Assembly (NCBI GenBank): GCA_959347315.1
Contig: OY365814.1
Location: 28,488,885 to 28,552,884, forward strand
Length of the DNA stretch: 64,000 nt
Origin: Bimastos eiseni
Lineage: Eukaryota; Annelida; Clitellata; Crassiclitellata; Lumbricidae
Direction of reading: 5' to 3'
Below are positions 1 through 10,900 of this stretch, in pieces. Position numbers and translations under genes: made by a program. The notes below the pieces were generated by a model. That model was not told the origin of the DNA. It was given only the letters and a program-made list of their open reading frames with translations, and ran no database searches. Positions within the stretch are counted from its first letter, which is position 1. Every line of letters begins with the position of its first letter.

Positions 1-1000
1 TAACTGGTCTGTAAAGATGATCTATGCTCCAGATTCTGTGCATAAAATTCGTATTAGGCTTTGTATGGGGCATTGCTCGCTTGTGCTGGCAATTTTGCCC
101 TGACCTTATTAGTTAACCTCTGGTTACTAGAACAAGTCAAGAGAACTGCAAAACATTCGTTGGCAATCAGACTATGACCTCCTTATTTGACATGACCTGA
201 TTAGTTAACCTCAGTTGCTTGGATATATGTTATCTGGCAATCTGGCCTTGACCTACCCTTGTTTGACTCGATTACATAACCACAACAAAGAATTCAATGC
301 TTCTGCTTACTAGACCATCTTGCCGTCACCTGGTTAGTTGTATTCTGTGGGGCGGTGAGGCAAATCCATGCATGAAACAGAACACGGAAAAACTGGAGAA
401 AGTGCAAGAAAGAACTACAAAAATGATAAAAGGATTACAAGGATTTGATCTATGAAAACAGTTGAAATAGTGTTGACAAATAACATCGGAGAATTACCTC
501 CTATTCTCAGTGGATGATGGTCCTATTGATCACTCCTAGTATGCTGACTTTGATGAGAGTACTGTCTCAGCAAACAGTATCACAGCTTTTAAGAAGGAGC
601 TACATGTAGGAAGAATCGACTATTAACCCTTTAACGACCAGCGTTATTGATTATGCCTTACACTTTAGTACACGCTGGTCATTAAATGGTTAAGCATGTC
701 CCATGTCAATTTGCAGTGGTTTAAATGCAGACTGAACATCTTGTGAACCAGTCTAAACCCTCCTTATGTTATGTTGTCATTATTGGCAGAGCTGCAGTTG
801 TTGGAGCGGTGACATGACTCATGAGCAGCAACAGTACATTACTCTGCCTCATTTCGTGAGCTGGGTGTTACGTTGGACTCAGTTCTTTCTTTCTCAGACC
901 ATTTTATTTATTTATTTATTCTGAAATTTGATATCGCCGTTCTTCCAACATCTTTTGCTTAGAAGTGCACACGCTTCCACGGCGCAATTGCAGTTGTACT
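1..1000. other. non-coding flank with degenerate repeats
   Basis: No gene was seen. Between about 80 and 330 a loose unit recurs two to three times (GGCAAT, then TGACCT, then TTAGTTAACCTC), suggesting an old tandem repeat. A T-rich TTTA run lies near 903-921. Frames here are short and unconvincing. Confidence 0.5.
623..693. repeat. short foldback hairpin
   Basis: Imperfect inverted repeat: the left arm begins TTAACCCTTTAACGACCAGC and the right arm is its near reverse complement ending in GGTTAA. Arms are about 22 bp with two or three mismatches around a loop of about 27 bp. It may be a small MITE or a remnant of one; no clear target-site duplication was seen. Confidence 0.6.
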
Positions 1001-1004
1001 GCAG

Positions 1005-1125
1005 AGCAATTGTGCTCAAGGTCGCTATACAATGACGTCTCGGACGAGGGTCGAATCCGCTCACTCAGCGCACACTGAGCGTTACGGTCTGACTGCTCTA
1101 ACCAATCGGCCACAGTGCCACATTC
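1005..1125 (-). mobile_element. tRNA-derived SINE head (class II tRNA-like)
   Basis: Read on the minus strand, the segment starts GTGGCACTGTGGCCGATTGG, with an A-box-like TGGCCGATTGGTTAGAGC (1095-1112) and a B-box-like GGATTCGACCC (1048-1058). Between them is a small stem (CTCAG...CTGAG) like the long variable arm of tRNA-Ser or tRNA-Leu. Acceptor-stem pairing is poor, so this is a tRNA-derived repeat rather than a working tRNA gene. Confidence 0.6.
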
Positions 1126-1463
1126 CCCATGTGAATCGCATCTCTCAAGCATCCCTTTATTACCTAACTCCAAACTTCGCTCATCCGTCACTCGCTTTCC
1201 GCGATCAACACTCTTGTCCATGCACTAATTTGCACTAGAGTTGGCTTCGGCAACACTGTCTATGCTGGTCTTTTTTTATTGTTTTATTGTATCTTCGTTT
1301 ATTGAAATGAGAAATATCGCTGTCAAAATGCAGCCACTTACAGGTTCATAATATTACAGAGGTGGTTTACTAAACCTTTCCAGGCTTCAGTCAATACTTA
1401 GCGCTGCTGACGTCTCATTGTTGGTCTCCAGAAGCTGACTCACATATCTGCCTTCATTCGTGA

Positions 1464-1795
1464 AACACTTCCACTGGCTTCCTGTGTCCCAGCGCATTCA
1501 GCTCAACATTCAAATACTTAATGCGAGGAGTAGCCACTTCATGACCTTACCCTTCAGACCATATAAATCATAATATGTACCTCGGTCACCTTACTCCTCG
1601 GGCGCTCCTCTATCCTCTCCGGGGGCCAAACGTCTTCTGGCTGTCTCCGCATGCGCAGTGCGACTGCTCGATAGAGACGCTTTGCCTATGTCGGCCCCTC
1701 TAGTTGGAATCATCTTTCCAGGAACTGCGACTTGACATTCTCAACTTTCCTCTTCTTCTGTTTCAAAAACGCTCAAGACCATCGTGTTTGTTAGA
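1464..1795 (+). mobile_element. decayed CR1/L2-like LINE, C-terminal end of reverse transcriptase
   Basis: The plus-strand frame begins FHWLPVSQRIQLNIQ, the typical (L)HWLPV-x-x-RI tract near the C-terminus of CR1/L2/Jockey-type reverse transcriptases. After a stop and a frameshift the next conserved block is seen as WNHLSRNCDLTFSTF, corresponding to the WNSLP...LR...FK end of these proteins. The element is 5'-truncated and dead. Its DNA near 1640-1710 matches the reverse complement of about 15610-15680, so at least two copies of one family lie in the window. Confidence 0.75.
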
Positions 1796-2414
1796 GTGTG
1801 CCTCTGAATCTTCGAGTAGCGATATATAATGTTCAATTGCATTTTCAATTGCAACAATACTTATCTAATTCTACTATCTGTCTTCGTCTGCCCGTTCGTC
1901 ATTCTATCTATCTGTTTGTATTTCTGTCTGTCTGTCTCTTTAACCTTCAAATTCCAGTAATAATGTTTTTCTTCTACTCCCTTCGCTCTGCATGGCATGA
2001 TTTAGAGAGAGGAGATCAGAAGCTGATTATGGGTATAATACACTATACAGGCAGCGGAATAGTGGGATGTGAGACATGAGAAAAACGACAAGTGAAAACG
2101 TGAGCCCGCCAAGTTTAGTGGGACATACATCCATTAGCCTCTCATTTATCCACCCCCACCCTCGCTCCCTCACGCCCTCACTCTCCTCCTCCACCCTCGC
2201 CCCAGGATCCAACAACGATTGCCGTTGGGTGACGTTTGGAACAACCTGTTTTCGACTATAACGGAGGAATTTAAATGAGACATCTGGAACAACAGCTGGT
2301 TCCCCTGTTTACGTTTCTGGTTGGCACGTGAGAATGTCCTTGACCGTGTAGGCAGCTGCACAGGTACCTTCATGCGGAGTGCCTTCGAGTTCCATCTGTT
2401 ACAGCAACGGGCAG

Positions 2415-2640
2415 CAGGAGAAGGACGGCGAGAAGAGGGAGGACGAGCTATAAGACGAGAAGGACGAGGAGGGGAGGGAAGAGGAGAAGGAGATTGAATA
2501 GGGACGAAGAAGAGGATGAGGAGGTAGAGGAAGATGAGGTTGAGGAAGAGGAGGTGGTAGAGACAGAGGAAGATGAATAGGAGGTAGAGGAAGAGAATGA
2601 GGAGGAGAAAGAGAACGAGGAGGAAGAGGAGGAGGAGGTT
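2415..2640 (+). repeat. polypurine (GAGGA)n-rich tract
   Basis: Almost pure A/G strand made of GAGGA, GAAGA and AGGAGG words. Open frames across it on both strands are low complexity and are not genes. Confidence 0.8.
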
Positions 2641-2877
2641 GTGCAAGCGAGGAATTTTGCCTCATATTATAATACCTTTTGCGTAAATCTTCACTCAGTG
2701 TGTTTAGTTGTTGCTACCGAGGACAGAACTAACAGGAGTGAGCATATAACATTATCTATGACATGTGTCTGTACAGTAGGGTGGTTATCGGGATGGACAT
2801 CGGTAGCTCTGGTGACGGCTCTTTCACCCGACCAATTCATTGAATAATGAGCAGGGTAGAGGTCAAAATGCGGGCGC

Positions 2878-2886
2878 TATATAAAG
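2878..2886 (+). promoter_or_regulatory. candidate TATA box
   Basis: TATATAAAG in a GC-rich setting (GGGCGC before, TCGCG after), which stands out from the AT-only TA runs elsewhere. It lies 1.5 kb upstream of the first recognised TOX exon in the same orientation and could serve an unseen first exon. No ATG exon with a good donor was found between it and 4386. Confidence 0.3.
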
Positions 2887-3334
2887 TCGCGTGCATTTAC
2901 ATTTAGATTCGTGTGCTCCACTTTTTGCGTTCTGTTGTTTAGATAGTTGATCTTCTGGCTTAGAAGTCATATACTCATATATACCGTAGGAAGAGACATA
3001 ATTGGACTGAGGTGTATTGACTTAGTTGTGGTCCTTGTTTACTTGGTTGGAGGTAGGCGAAATTCTTAAAATATCTTGAATACCTGCTGCTCTGTGGCTA
3101 AAGATATCTCTAAATGTGAACCTGTTGTGGGGAGGTGGAACGCGGTCAATGACTGCCCGTCAGAGGGAGGCAGAAGGGCCCAATGTCAACTGAGTCAGTG
3201 GCCCTTCCACTGCTCGCGGTGTCTAAAATGTGATTAGTTGAGCATTTGTTTCGTGATTGTGACATGAAATCTGAAGACATGGCAGACATTCAGACAGACA
3301 GACATTTGATCAGTCCATTTAGCTTCCTCAGAAC

Positions 3335-3570
3335 TCACTACCAGTTAGCCAATGGGTATGAAGCATTGTTAGCGACTTCGCTTTCTTACCCTCAGCATAT
3401 GAGGGTGGATGGCCGGCCTCTCCTTCCTGTGTATGAGCGTGTATACTCACTACGAGTTAGCCAGGTGTGCATTTATACGGGCAGAAATCCCGAAACAATT
3501 TTCTGACCCAGAGGGTTTTGAACCCAGACCTCCTCTCCTGACAATCCACCAATTCGATCAAAAGCCAAGC
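3335..3570 (-). mobile_element. tRNA-derived SINE, full-length-like copy
   Basis: On the minus strand, an A-box-like region at 3540-3567 is followed by a B-box-like GGGTTCAAAACCC (3513-3525). About 110 bp further comes the body motif also found at 10230, 10430, 31850 and 44360: reverse complement of GCGACTTCGCTTTCTTACCC, i.e. the TAAGAAAATGAAGTCGCTA-type core. A shared head and body at several sites identify one SINE family. Confidence 0.7.
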
Positions 3571-4385
3571 AGTCGATGCATCAAACGGTCAAAAGATCAG
3601 TTGATGTCACAGCAATCACAGTAGATCCGTTTTAAACCAGCTCATATACTCTCTATGCTGTCGTAAGTAATCAGGATTAAAACAGCGTGAATCGTTTGAT
3701 TTATTATTGCTATTATTATTATTGTTGCTGTTTTTTTAAACCCCCCCCAAAATAATTCAGAAATTATCCAGAGAAAAACAATTTTGAGACGGACAGAACT
3801 CGTCAACCATAGAATTATTATTATTTTCTTTTGTCCTGGGGTAATTCGTGCCCTAGGGAATTAGAAATTAATTACCTATAGTGATGAAATTCAAATGTCG
3901 GGTCGGATGATCAAGTCAGACCTCAGAGAAAACGTTATGCCCTGAGGTACTTTATTCCCACAAGATTATTATTATTATTATTATTATTATTTTGGCTCAT
4001 AATATAAAGACCAGGAATAATGGTGAGTTGGTGACTGCATTTTTAAGGTTTTTCCTATAAAGTTAACGCCTTAGTCTTAGAGGAGGCTGAAGACAGGGCT
4101 ATAATAATTATCTCAATGGATATCGCCAGTAAATTAGTGCTCATTATCATTTTGCGAATTGCATATCGTATGAGATTGATAAAGTTCGAGTACATTCTCA
4201 TCTTCAGTTCATTTATGCATGTAACACTGTTAGCGGACGTATTGTTCTAGACATCAGCATGCATCCTACCTTTACCTATACTAATTTATTATTACTAATC
4301 TCTCGGAAGTTCATTTGAACAGGCGCCATATAACTTTTTATTACGACTACAGCTTAGAATACACTCGCATGACGTATCCTTTCAG
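3571..4385. other. non-coding, immediately upstream of first TOX exon
   Basis: No coding exon was recognised. There are T, C and A homopolymer runs near 3730-3750 and an (ATT)n run at 3966-3990. The last bases, TATCCTTTCAG, form the acceptor for the exon at 4386. Confidence 0.5.
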
Positions 4386-4985
4386 AAATGTCTGAAGCGT
4401 AACTACGACGAAATGGTGGCCGCCTCTTACGGAGGTGGAGGTCCAGGTGGAGGTCAGATGATGCTGACGGAAGGATGCTTTCCAAGGCCAGGTATCCCTC
4501 CATCCCCGGTGGCTCATCATGCCCCTCCTCCTCCTCCTCCGCATCTCCAACAGATGCTCTACCGCCAGCCTTACTCCATTCCGCCGCACGGTGGTTCTGC
4601 ATCGCTGAACAGCGACGACATGCAGCACCTCGTCCAGGAGCCGAAGTTTCCGCCGCAGACGTTTGAAATTCCCGACATACAGGATTCGAACAGCGTCTTC
4701 GGTGACGGACCTTACGACGGGGCCCCGTACGGTGCCTACCAGACGGTGGTGGCGTCCTTAGCACCGGGAGGCGATCGCCAGGCGTTCTTCTACGGCTCTC
4801 CCGATCATTCCCAGTGCCGGACGATGGGACTGTCGTTCCCCGTTGGTAGCTGGCAGCAGCAGCAGCAGCAGCAGCCGGGGGTCGTGTCGTCCGCAGGGTC
4901 GACCAACTCATCGCCCGTTAGTCAGGTGGACGATGTAACGCCGGTTGCGGAGGTTGGAGGAGGTTCTGTTCAGACGCAGCAACAG
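4386..4985 (+). CDS. TOX exon A: disordered N-terminal region
   Basis: Acceptor TATCCTTTCAG and donor CAACAG/GTAAGA bound a 600-nt exon open in one phase throughout (200 codons). It encodes Gly-, Pro- and Gln-rich sequence with PPPPPP, a seven-Gln run from a CAG repeat (4855-4874), and the segment [11 protein letters not shown], which resembles the FEIPPI region of TOX4-type N-termini. An ATG at 4413 is in frame, but frame continues upstream to the acceptor (KCLKRNYDE), so translation more likely begins in an earlier unseen exon. Sequence past 4985 stays open into the intron for about 33 codons, which is fortuitous. An antisense frame at 4354-4911 is a shadow. Confidence 0.88.
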
Positions 4986-7900
4986 GTAAGAATGGGGTTA
5001 TCTGTGGTTAGGGATGTTGTGAGGGGAGTAGGGGATTGTGTCTTGTTTAGGGTGGGGTTTGGAGTAGAGTTTGTCTCTGATGGTTAGGGATTGTTGTGAT
5101 GGGAATGGGAGTTTTTCTGTGGCTAGGGTTATGAGTGTGTAGGGGGCTAGGGGCTTGTCTCTAAGGTTACACAACCTTAGTCATCTCTCAGCTATCTCAA
5201 TCACTTCCCAGACAGTCTAAATCACCTAATGACTCATCTGGCCCACCTTCTGGGGGCAAATATGATTCCTTGGGCACACGTCACGTATTAGTAAGAACCG
5301 TTATTGACCAACCTTTCTGGAGAATGATTTTGCATGATTTTGCATAACCCAAGGAACTTCCTCTATCCATCTCTGAAGATCTTAAGTTTTCGGGATCTTT
5401 TGACTTAAACACAAAAAAGCAGGAATCCAGGACATGGCTCATTGATTGCATGACTCTAAAAGGATATTTTCTTACTATAAAACAGTGTAGTCAACTGTGG
5501 GTGTGAATCTCTCTGGAGTTGGATCTGCATATCTTGAAGATCTGAAGATCCTGCCTCTTGTTATAAACGGTGCTGAGTCTTTTATTCTCACTGACTTCAA
5601 CATATTTGCACATTTGAGACTTGCTTCAATGGTCTCCCAGTGCTATGTATGCATCCAGCGCTTTTGAGACATAGATATAAAGCATACTTTATTAAATAGT
5701 TGATTTATCTCTTGTTTCATCTATTGCTTGGTTCATTTTTTCTTTTCTTTCATGTCGTTTAGTTCATTTGTTCTACTAATCATTTTTTTTCATGTGTTCT
5801 TTAGTTCATGTGATCTATTTTCATGTGTTCTTTGGTTCATGTGATCTATTTTCATGTGTTCTTTGGTTCATGTGATCTATTTTTATATGTTCTTTAGTTC
5901 ATGTGATCTATTTTCATGTGTTCTTTGGTTCATTGGTTTTGTATGTCTTTTAGAAGTTTTAGTTCATATATACTTTGTTTCATATAATCTATTTTTCATA
6001 TGTCCTGTAGTTAATTTGTCCTTTGCTTCATCGTTTCTTTGGTTCGTTTTTGCTTGTATTCATTCACTCGTTTATTCGTTCTTTGGTTTATTACTTTCTT
6101 CATTCATTCACTCTATGCTTCGTTTGTTGTTTCCCTTGAGTGCTTTCTGAGGGACGGATTCCCAGACTGTTGAAGACAGCGTTATTAACTCGTCGAAGCA
6201 CTACACTAATGTCTCGACAGAAAGACATTGTCTGCATTTCAAATGACGAATCTAATTTCTCTCGAATTAGCTGAGACGTAGAGAATATTTTATGGCATAA
6301 ATGTCGGCGGTCGACAGACTATACACTAGAATTAGAACACTAGACAGAACGACAGACAGACCGACCAATCGACTGACCGACACAAAGACCTATCTACGTA
6401 CCGACCCGAAGACAGACCAGCCAATCGACCGACCGGCAGACCGACGCATGGTCCGACCCGCAGACCGACTAACCAATCGATCGACCCGCAGACCGACTAA
6501 CCAATCGATCGACCCGCAGACCGACTAACCAATCGATCGACCCGCACACCGACCCAAAGACCGACAGACCCACAGACAGACAGACAAACCATTGCAACCA
6601 ATCGACCGACCCAAAGACCGACCCAAAGACCGACCCAAAGACCGACCCAAAGACCGACCCAAAGACCGGGCATCCTGCCGACCGATCAATCGACCGACCG
6701 ACTGACTTACAGTTGTTTTGTCATAATTCGCACGAATCGCGAAACACAGTTTCTAGGGATAATACGATTTGCCAAGACGCAAATAAGGCTATAAATCAGC
6801 CTGAATAATATTTGATTTAATCAATGGACGATGCATTGGCGATCGTTGTGACGGATCTCCTGGCCACTGGCGCCGCCTCCAGCCCCTTCCCTTCCCTCCC
6901 TACTTCCCGAAGCTTTTGATAAAGGCCATTACAGCACTTACATACCAAACAAGTAATTTTCGACTTGAGTGGATAACGCTGGCAAGTTTTGATTAAAGGC
7001 TTGTTTATGACGAGCGAGTCCTGAACTCAAACGTGGCCGACGAGGAAGCTATGAGAGGCCAGATCGGCCAATATTCTGTGTTAGGATGTCTTCTTCTTGG
7101 AGATTGGCTCCGAGATGCCATAGATAGAGGTGCTTTACTGGGCGTCGTCCATGTCTGCTCTGAGCATGCTCGGAGTCTCCATGGAGCATACTCCATTGAG
7201 GCATGGGATGTGTGCGCAGGCGTGGGAGTATGCTCTGAGAATGCTTCGATTGGGCATGAAGAGTGCTTCAGTCATGTTTGGAACCAGAGCAGGTGTTTCA
7301 TATGCACCAGAGTATGCTCGGAGCATGCTCAGACGACGCTCGGTGTCTACTCGGTTCGGGACTGAAACATGAGTAGACAGAGCTTGCACATTGGAGCATA
7401 CATTGTTCACACTGAAAACTGACTACTTTGGGCCTGTAACATAGAAGCAAGTGGTGCATGTACATTAGAGTTGGCATTGAGAATGCTCTATCAATAGAGT
7501 ATGCACAGAGAATGCTCTATCAGAAGAGTATGCTTAGTGGATGCTCTATAAGCAGAGTATGCTCAAAGCATGCTCTGTCAACTGAGTATGCTCAGAGAAT
7601 GCTCTATCAGCAGAGTAGGCTTAGAGAATGCTCTATAAGCAGAGTATTCTCAGAGAATGCTCTATAAGCAGAGTGTGCTCAGAGAATGCTCTATAAGCAG
7701 AGTATACTCAGAGCATGCTAACTGTCCACCTAGCTGGACGCTTGAAGCTGCTTTTGGCATTTCCCTCCAGCACATATGAGAGATTATTGATGTTGCTGAG
7801 CGTACGAGGGGCTTGCTGAAGGTGACCACCTAAGTGGACGCTTGAAACCATGTCCCATACACTCCGCATCATGGGTTGAGCGCCATAACCACTCGTCTAC

Positions 7901-10900
7901 TGTTCCTTCTGTATATACTGCATTGATGCCTGGAATTATGTTCCACAACCGAATAGAGCAAACCCGAGCATACTCGGAGCAAAGATGAAACTTAATGGGC
8001 CTGTGGATATGACAGAGGGCTTTATTATAAGGTGTGGGCCCCAGACTGGGTTTCGCCATGTACCTCGCAGTGCTTTATTGTATGGTATGGGCCCCGTGAT
8101 GGGAAACCAAGTGCCGGTCCCTGTGGCCCTATCTTCCCGTTTACTGTCCACTTGCTTCGTCAAGTGGGTTGGATGTAAATGGGCTGTGGGTAAATATTGA
8201 CCTGCGCAGATGTCGTATTCTTGCACCCAAGTGCTTGTTGTTACAGTCTCTCAGAGTGGCCACGATGCCGTCGTTGTTACTCTTGGTAGGTACACACTCT
8301 GAAGAGTATTATCTGCTCAGATCAGACATTGGTGTGACGATTTGGATTATTCACAAACTGTTGTCTGGGGTTATACTGTCTTTCATTTTGTGGCAGTTTT
8401 CCTCTTACTTTCAAAAGTCGACATACTGTGAACCGATGAAAGACCTGTTGAACTTGAAAGGCTCGTGTGTTATTTGTATATCTTTTTATCAGTATATGTA
8501 TGCATCGTGTATGCATGGATGGTGTGCTTTCTTACAAAAAATGTTCAGTTGAAGTTGGCACGTGCAGTTGACTTGTCTGGAGTGGGCAGTTGACTTGTCA
8601 GAAGTGCTCCGTTGACCGTTGACATGTACAGTTAACTTGTCTGGAGTGGGCAGTTGACTTGTCAGAAATGTTCCGTTGACGTTGGCACGTGCAGTTGACG
8701 TGTCTGGAGAGGGCAGTTGACCTGTCAGAAGTGTATACAGCTGACTTCTCAGGGATGTGCAGCCTGTGGTGTGCATTTGACTGGTCTGGAGTGGGCAGTT
8801 TACTTTCCGGAAGTTTGTGGCGGTATATAGTTTGAATTTTTGACAGACTGGCTCATGTCCACACACGAGTCCATATGTTCTCTCTAAGCTGTGCGTATGT
8901 GTTCGTGCAGGCGAGCCGTGGAACCAGCACACACACAAGAATTTACTCCATATGGCTTTGGACATACTGCTGTCTAATCCTTTTGACCATGTGCATATTA
9001 ATACTTCCTTTGAATATGTGTATATTGGTACGCTGTCTTCGGTCTTTTTCCGTACTGATACTCCATTTGGTTTTACGCATACCGCCTTTGAATTTTATTT
9101 TTCTGCTCACTACAGGTTTCTGTGAGAAACATTTTGGCTTTAGTGCCTGAACGGCCCATAACGTGGCGACCTCTGTGTTTGTACAGGACTCGTCCTGTGC
9201 TCAAGTCTCCAATAAATATTATTGGCAGACTGCTTTTGGCAATTGCTGATGGGCGCTATATACGTTATTACGTGGAGAGGCGGGGTGGAGGTGAGAGTAG
9301 AGGAAGGGAAGGAGGGGAAATAACTGGAGTCCATCTGCAGTCCACTAATTCCTTCCGCGTTTTGGACTGATGAACATTCTGTAATATGACTTCACTATGT
9401 CTTAGTGTGGCCGGGTGTGTTGGGAGAAGGGAGATGGGGAAAGGGGAAGAAGAGGAGGAGGAGGAGAAGGAGGTTGAGGAAAAGGAGTGGAAGAGAGCGA
9501 CGGTGGGAATAGCTGTTCGTGGAACAGAAAGGAAGAGGAGGGCACTGAAACGGAAGAAAATGCAGGAGTTGGAGGAGGTAGTGGAGGAGAAGGAATGGAA
9601 GAAGGAGACACAGGGTATGGCATTGGGCGGAAGAGGACATAATAGTAATGTGGCAGAAGAGGAGGAGGAGGACGTAGAGGAAAATGAAGGAGAGGAGGAA
9701 GAAGAGGGAGTAATGTAAAGAGAATGGGTATGAGAATGGGATGAGAAAGATTAGAAGGAATAAAAAGGGAAGGATTGAAACATTGAAGAAGAGGATTTGC
9801 AAGATGATGGGTAAGGAGGTAGGTAAAACAGGAGAACATTTCACTTGTAGGAAAACAGGAATAATTGGAAGAGGAAGAAAAAAGGGGAAGGAATTATATA
9901 GGAAAGAGGAGGAGAAGAGCAAGAACAGACGTGGAGAGGTAAGGAGAAGAGGAGGATAACTGGAGACATGTAAAGAAGAGAAGAGGAGTGGTATGAATAG
10001 TAATCCGAGCGGCGGAGACGGAAGATGAGATGGAGTGAGGACGGTCGGTCAGTATTAGGCAGAGGTCAGTTGGTAATCTCAGTAGTGGTCATTTAGATAG
10101 CGGTAATTGGGGTAGTGGTCATTTTGGCTGCTCTATCGATTGCACTGACCGCACACCGTCGGGGGGAAGATGAACCTTGAGGGAGAGGATTGGCCACCCA
10201 GTGGCATCCACACTCATATGCCGGGGCTAAGAAAATGAAGTCACTAACCCTTCATACACATGGCTGCCTCGTGGCCAGCTTAAGGGACTGCGCATTTCTC
10301 TTCTTCTATCCGCAATAGACTGGCTGAGGAGACAATGAAAGAAAACCAGTCTTTAGGTGAATAGAAGACGAAAAATGTGCAGTCCCTCAAGTTACCCACG
10401 AGAGAGCCATGTGCGTGAAGTGTTAGTGACTTCATTTTCTTAGCCTCGGTATATGAGGGCGGGTGTCTGTCTTGCTCTCTATCTCTGTCTGTCTGTCTGT
10501 CTCTCTCTCTCTCGGTTTCTATATGATGCTGATGCAAATAGTTGTATCTTCTAGGTACAGCAGCAGGGTGGTCTCAAGATGAACGGCTTCAGCGCATCGC
10601 ACTCCGCCGTATCGAGGCTGCCCAACAAGAAGGCCAGATCGCCGAAGAGACGCAAACGGAAAGATCCAAACGAACCGCAGAAGTACGTCATCATTACGTC
10701 ATTGTTACGTCATCGTTAAGCGACCGGCTTGTTTATTGCGTCTTGTTTCTCGGTTGGCTTTCTTATTCTCATCCAGAGTCGGTGATGGTTTCAGCGTAGG
10801 CGTAACGTTTCCTGCCTAATGGAAGTAGATACACCGGCGACATGAAATTCGTCTTTGGGGTTTCGGGCAAATGATGACGTATCTTGCACGGGGCGACTGC

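Noticed and set aside
1045..1121. Functional tRNA-Ser/Leu gene
   Set aside because: A- and B-box-like words exist, but the acceptor and anticodon stems do not pair well; it fits a SINE head.
4354..4911. 185-codon antisense frame over TOX exon A
   Set aside because: Shadow of the GC-rich coding exon on the opposite strand; the plus strand has matching splice sites and a TOX-like motif.
7480..7720. CRISPR-like 29-bp repeats
   Set aside because: Units abut without unique spacers and lie in an animal intron, so this is a minisatellite.
8169..8552. 127-codon plus-strand frame
   Set aside because: Hydrophobic but without a recognisable fold; it is AT-rich in codon use and ends in the minisatellite.
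9386..9922. Glu/Lys-rich plus frame and Leu/Pro-rich minus frames
   Set aside because: Pure consequence of the polypurine tract; low complexity in every frame.
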